Below are positions 5,087 to 6,369 of a stretch of DNA of 6,369 bases, in pieces (position 1 is the first letter of the stretch; each line of letters begins with the position of its first letter). The notes beneath the pieces were generated by a model. That model searched no databases, was not told the DNA's origin, and saw only the letters and a list, made by a program, of their open reading frames with translations. The position numbers and the translations under genes were made by a program. The DNA is from Chitinophaga pinensis. Lineage in GTDB: Bacteria > Bacteroidota > Bacteroidia > UKL13-3. The stretch is taken from assembly GCA_943323675.2 (NCBI GenBank), contig CALPIR020000136.1, forward strand, positions 1 to 6,369, given 5' to 3'.

Positions 5087-6205
5087 ATGAAAAAAGTTCT
5101 TTATGCTTTCATTGCAATCTTAGGATTTGTTAGTTCAGTTTTAGCGCAAACACAAATTAATAACATATCCAATTTTTCTGATTTTAATAAGTCAACGACC
5201 TCTACTCAAGTTTCAGCAGTTTCATCTCCACATGTTGGTTTTAATTTTTCTAGTTCAGTAACAGCTACTGATAGCGGATATATGAATAAAACTTTTAGAT
5301 CAAATACCAGCAATTGTAATAAGTTATCTGTTCATCTTGACATGAATTTAGGAAATGGAAAGGGTTTGGATGTTATTGTAAACGGTGGTGTCCTTTCACC
5401 AATTTCTTGGACAGATACTTACAAAACAGCAGATAATTTTCCTGCTCCAAATACTGATTTTGAATACAACAGAGATTTCTTTACTAATTCGGTTGACATA
5501 AAATTGAAATTTTCAACTCAAGCAAATATATCTGGTATTTCGATAGTTAAAAACTTAATTGTGTTAGGTTATCCTACAGGATGTGTAGTTTTATGTAACG
5601 ACAGCATCATTACTGCAGAACCAACAAACACAAGCGTTGGTGTTGGTTTAAATGCTCAATTTACAACAACAAGTGCCTCGGGTAGCACATACCAATGGCA
5701 AACCAATCCATTAAATATAGGATGGATGAACTTGCCTGCAAATAGCTATTACACCGGTGCTAATACAAATACCTTAGGAGTTATCAATGTAACAGTCTCT
5801 AATCACAACCAAGCTTTTCGTGCATTAGTAAATTCTACTGGTTGTGCAGATACATCAAAGATTGCTTACCTAAAGGTTGCTGATACTTGTTTAACCACCG
5901 TTACCGATACCTTAATTATTCAAACCACGGTTGGTTTACCAACACCTAATATTGCCAATACCTTGCTTATTTATCCTAACCCGGCTAAAGATCGCATAAC
6001 CATTGATAATGGAAATTATACTGCAATGAGTGGTTACAGCATAAAAATACAAAACAGTTTGGGTCAGCAGGTATTTAATAGCGCCATAAACCAAGCACAA
6101 TTCAATATAGATTTAAGTACCTGGACGGGTAAAGGCATTTACTATGTAAGGTTACTAGATGCGAGTGGAAATGTGGTAACAACAAGGAAGATTTTGTTAC
6201 AATAG
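5087..6205 (+). CDS. Secreted protein with Ig-like domain and T9SS (Por) C-terminal sorting domain
   Basis: The 372-residue exported protein has a classic signal peptide (MKKVLYAFIAILGFVSSVLA, cut before QTQ). Residues about 21-165 are Ser/Thr/Asn-rich, with alternating hydrophobic positions suggesting a beta-sandwich; I do not recognise this domain. Residues about 175-266 resemble an Ig-like module common in Bacteroidota surface proteins: YQWQ (202-205), then W213.NLP, YYTGANTNTLGV, FRALVNSTGCADTS and AYLKV. A linker (DTCLTTVTDTLIIQTT) leads to the type A sorting domain, about 292-372: LLIYPNPAKDRITI (293-306), IKIQNSLGQQVF (319-330) and GIYYVRLLDASG (350-361), ending RKILLQ. Such domains direct outer-membrane passage by the type IX system, followed by removal and surface attachment or release. 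The start is the ATG after an A-rich leader. No catalytic site is visible, so an adhesive or binding role is plausible but unproven. Confidence 0.9.
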   Translation: MKKVLYAFIAILGFVSSVLAQTQINNISNFSDFNKSTTSTQVSAVSSPHVGFNFSSSVTATDSGYMNKTFRSNTSNCNKLSVHLDMNLGNGKGLDVIVNGGVLSPISWTDTYKTADNFPAPNTDFEYNRDFFTNSVDIKLKFSTQANISGISIVKNLIVLGYPTGCVVLCNDSIITAEPTNTSVGVGLNAQFTTTSASGSTYQWQTNPLNIGWMNLPANSYYTGANTNTLGVINVTVSNHNQAFRALVNSTGCADTSKIAYLKVADTCLTTVTDTLIIQTTVGLPTPNIANTLLIYPNPAKDRITIDNGNYTAMSGYSIKIQNSLGQQVFNSAINQAQFNIDLSTWTGKGIYYVRLLDASGNVVTTRKILLQ

Positions 6206-6300
6206 TGCATGCACAATCGAATATTCATTTGGCTTGATAATAACGATAAAATTAAGCAGGTGAAATTTGTGAAGGAATAATTAAAAAACAAAAAAATAAG

Positions 6301-6369
6301 ATGAAAAATATTTTAGCATTGGTATTACTGTTTATGTTCAGTTTTAATTTTGTACATGCCCAGCACAAT
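6301..6369 (+). CDS. N-terminal signal peptide of an exported protein, cut by the window end
   Basis: The last 69 bases are open from an ATG and encode 23 residues. They begin MKNILALVLLFMFSFNF and continue VHAQHN: a short basic start, a long hydrophobic core and an AQ cleavage site (VHA|Q) like that of the upstream T9SS cargo protein. The ATG follows a very A-rich leader, typical of Bacteroidota starts. The gene lies 95 bases downstream of the preceding stop on the same strand, so it could be co-transcribed with it. Nothing of the mature protein is visible beyond QHN. A second T9SS cargo would be a reasonable guess but cannot be supported here. Confidence 0.75.
   Translation, partial: MKNILALVLLFMFSFNFVHAQHN

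Noticed and set aside
6205..6214. Palindrome GTGCATGCAC overlapping the stop of the T9SS cargo gene
   Set aside because: Ten bases with no loop and no T run; it is not a terminator and not repeated elsewhere in the window.
6209..6280. 23-codon ORF (ATG to TAA) between the T9SS cargo gene and the partial gene, ending KIKQVKFVKE
   Set aside because: The codon pattern looks coding-like, but it is too short, has no recognisable motif and no clear start signal.
1..6369. CRISPR array associated with the CHAT protein
   Set aside because: No regularly spaced direct repeats of CRISPR length and no Cas gene are present; the Craspase comparison is only by analogy.

Overview
The window looks like chromosomal DNA from a member of the Bacteroidota. 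It is AT-rich and has A-rich stretches rather than clear Shine-Dalgarno sites before its genes. It carries a secreted protein with a type IX secretion (T9SS/Por) C-terminal sorting domain, and there is a TAnnTTTG-like promoter candidate before that gene. The order or genus cannot be set from the sequence; Chitinophagales or Sphingobacteriales would fit.

Layout. (1) 88-678, minus: a small multi-pass membrane protein I do not recognise. (2) 679-970: an intergenic region shared by divergent genes, with a short inverted repeat just before the next start. (3) 971-3274, plus: an exported helical-repeat (TPR-like) protein with a CHAT caspase-like protease domain and a C-terminal membrane anchor. (4) 4572-3245, minus: a compact three-ORF operon. 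It encodes an ECF-type sigma factor split into a region-2 ORF (4186-4572) and a region-4 ORF (4014-4196) that overlap by 11 bases in different frames. These are followed by a single-pass membrane protein with a short cytoplasmic head and a periplasmic TPR-like tail (3245-3988). That gene overlaps the CHAT gene tail to tail by 30 bases. (5) 4692-4931, plus, divergent from the sigma operon: a 79-residue HTH protein, preceded by a 19-base perfect hyphenated palindrome. (6) 5087-6205, plus: a T9SS cargo protein with an Ig-like domain. (7) 6301-6369, plus: the signal peptide of another exported protein, cut by the window end.

The most interesting part is 971-4572: a periplasmic caspase-like protease beside a sigma factor and a membrane protein of anti-sigma-like architecture. 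My inference is a surveillance or signalling module in which the CHAT protein cleaves, or is sensed by, the periplasmic part of the membrane protein, and the sigma factor carries the signal to transcription. Two oddities could switch the module. The sigma factor is split, and a G7 tract in the CHAT gene lies just before both catalytic residues. No CRISPR array, tRNA, rRNA or insertion sequence was seen.
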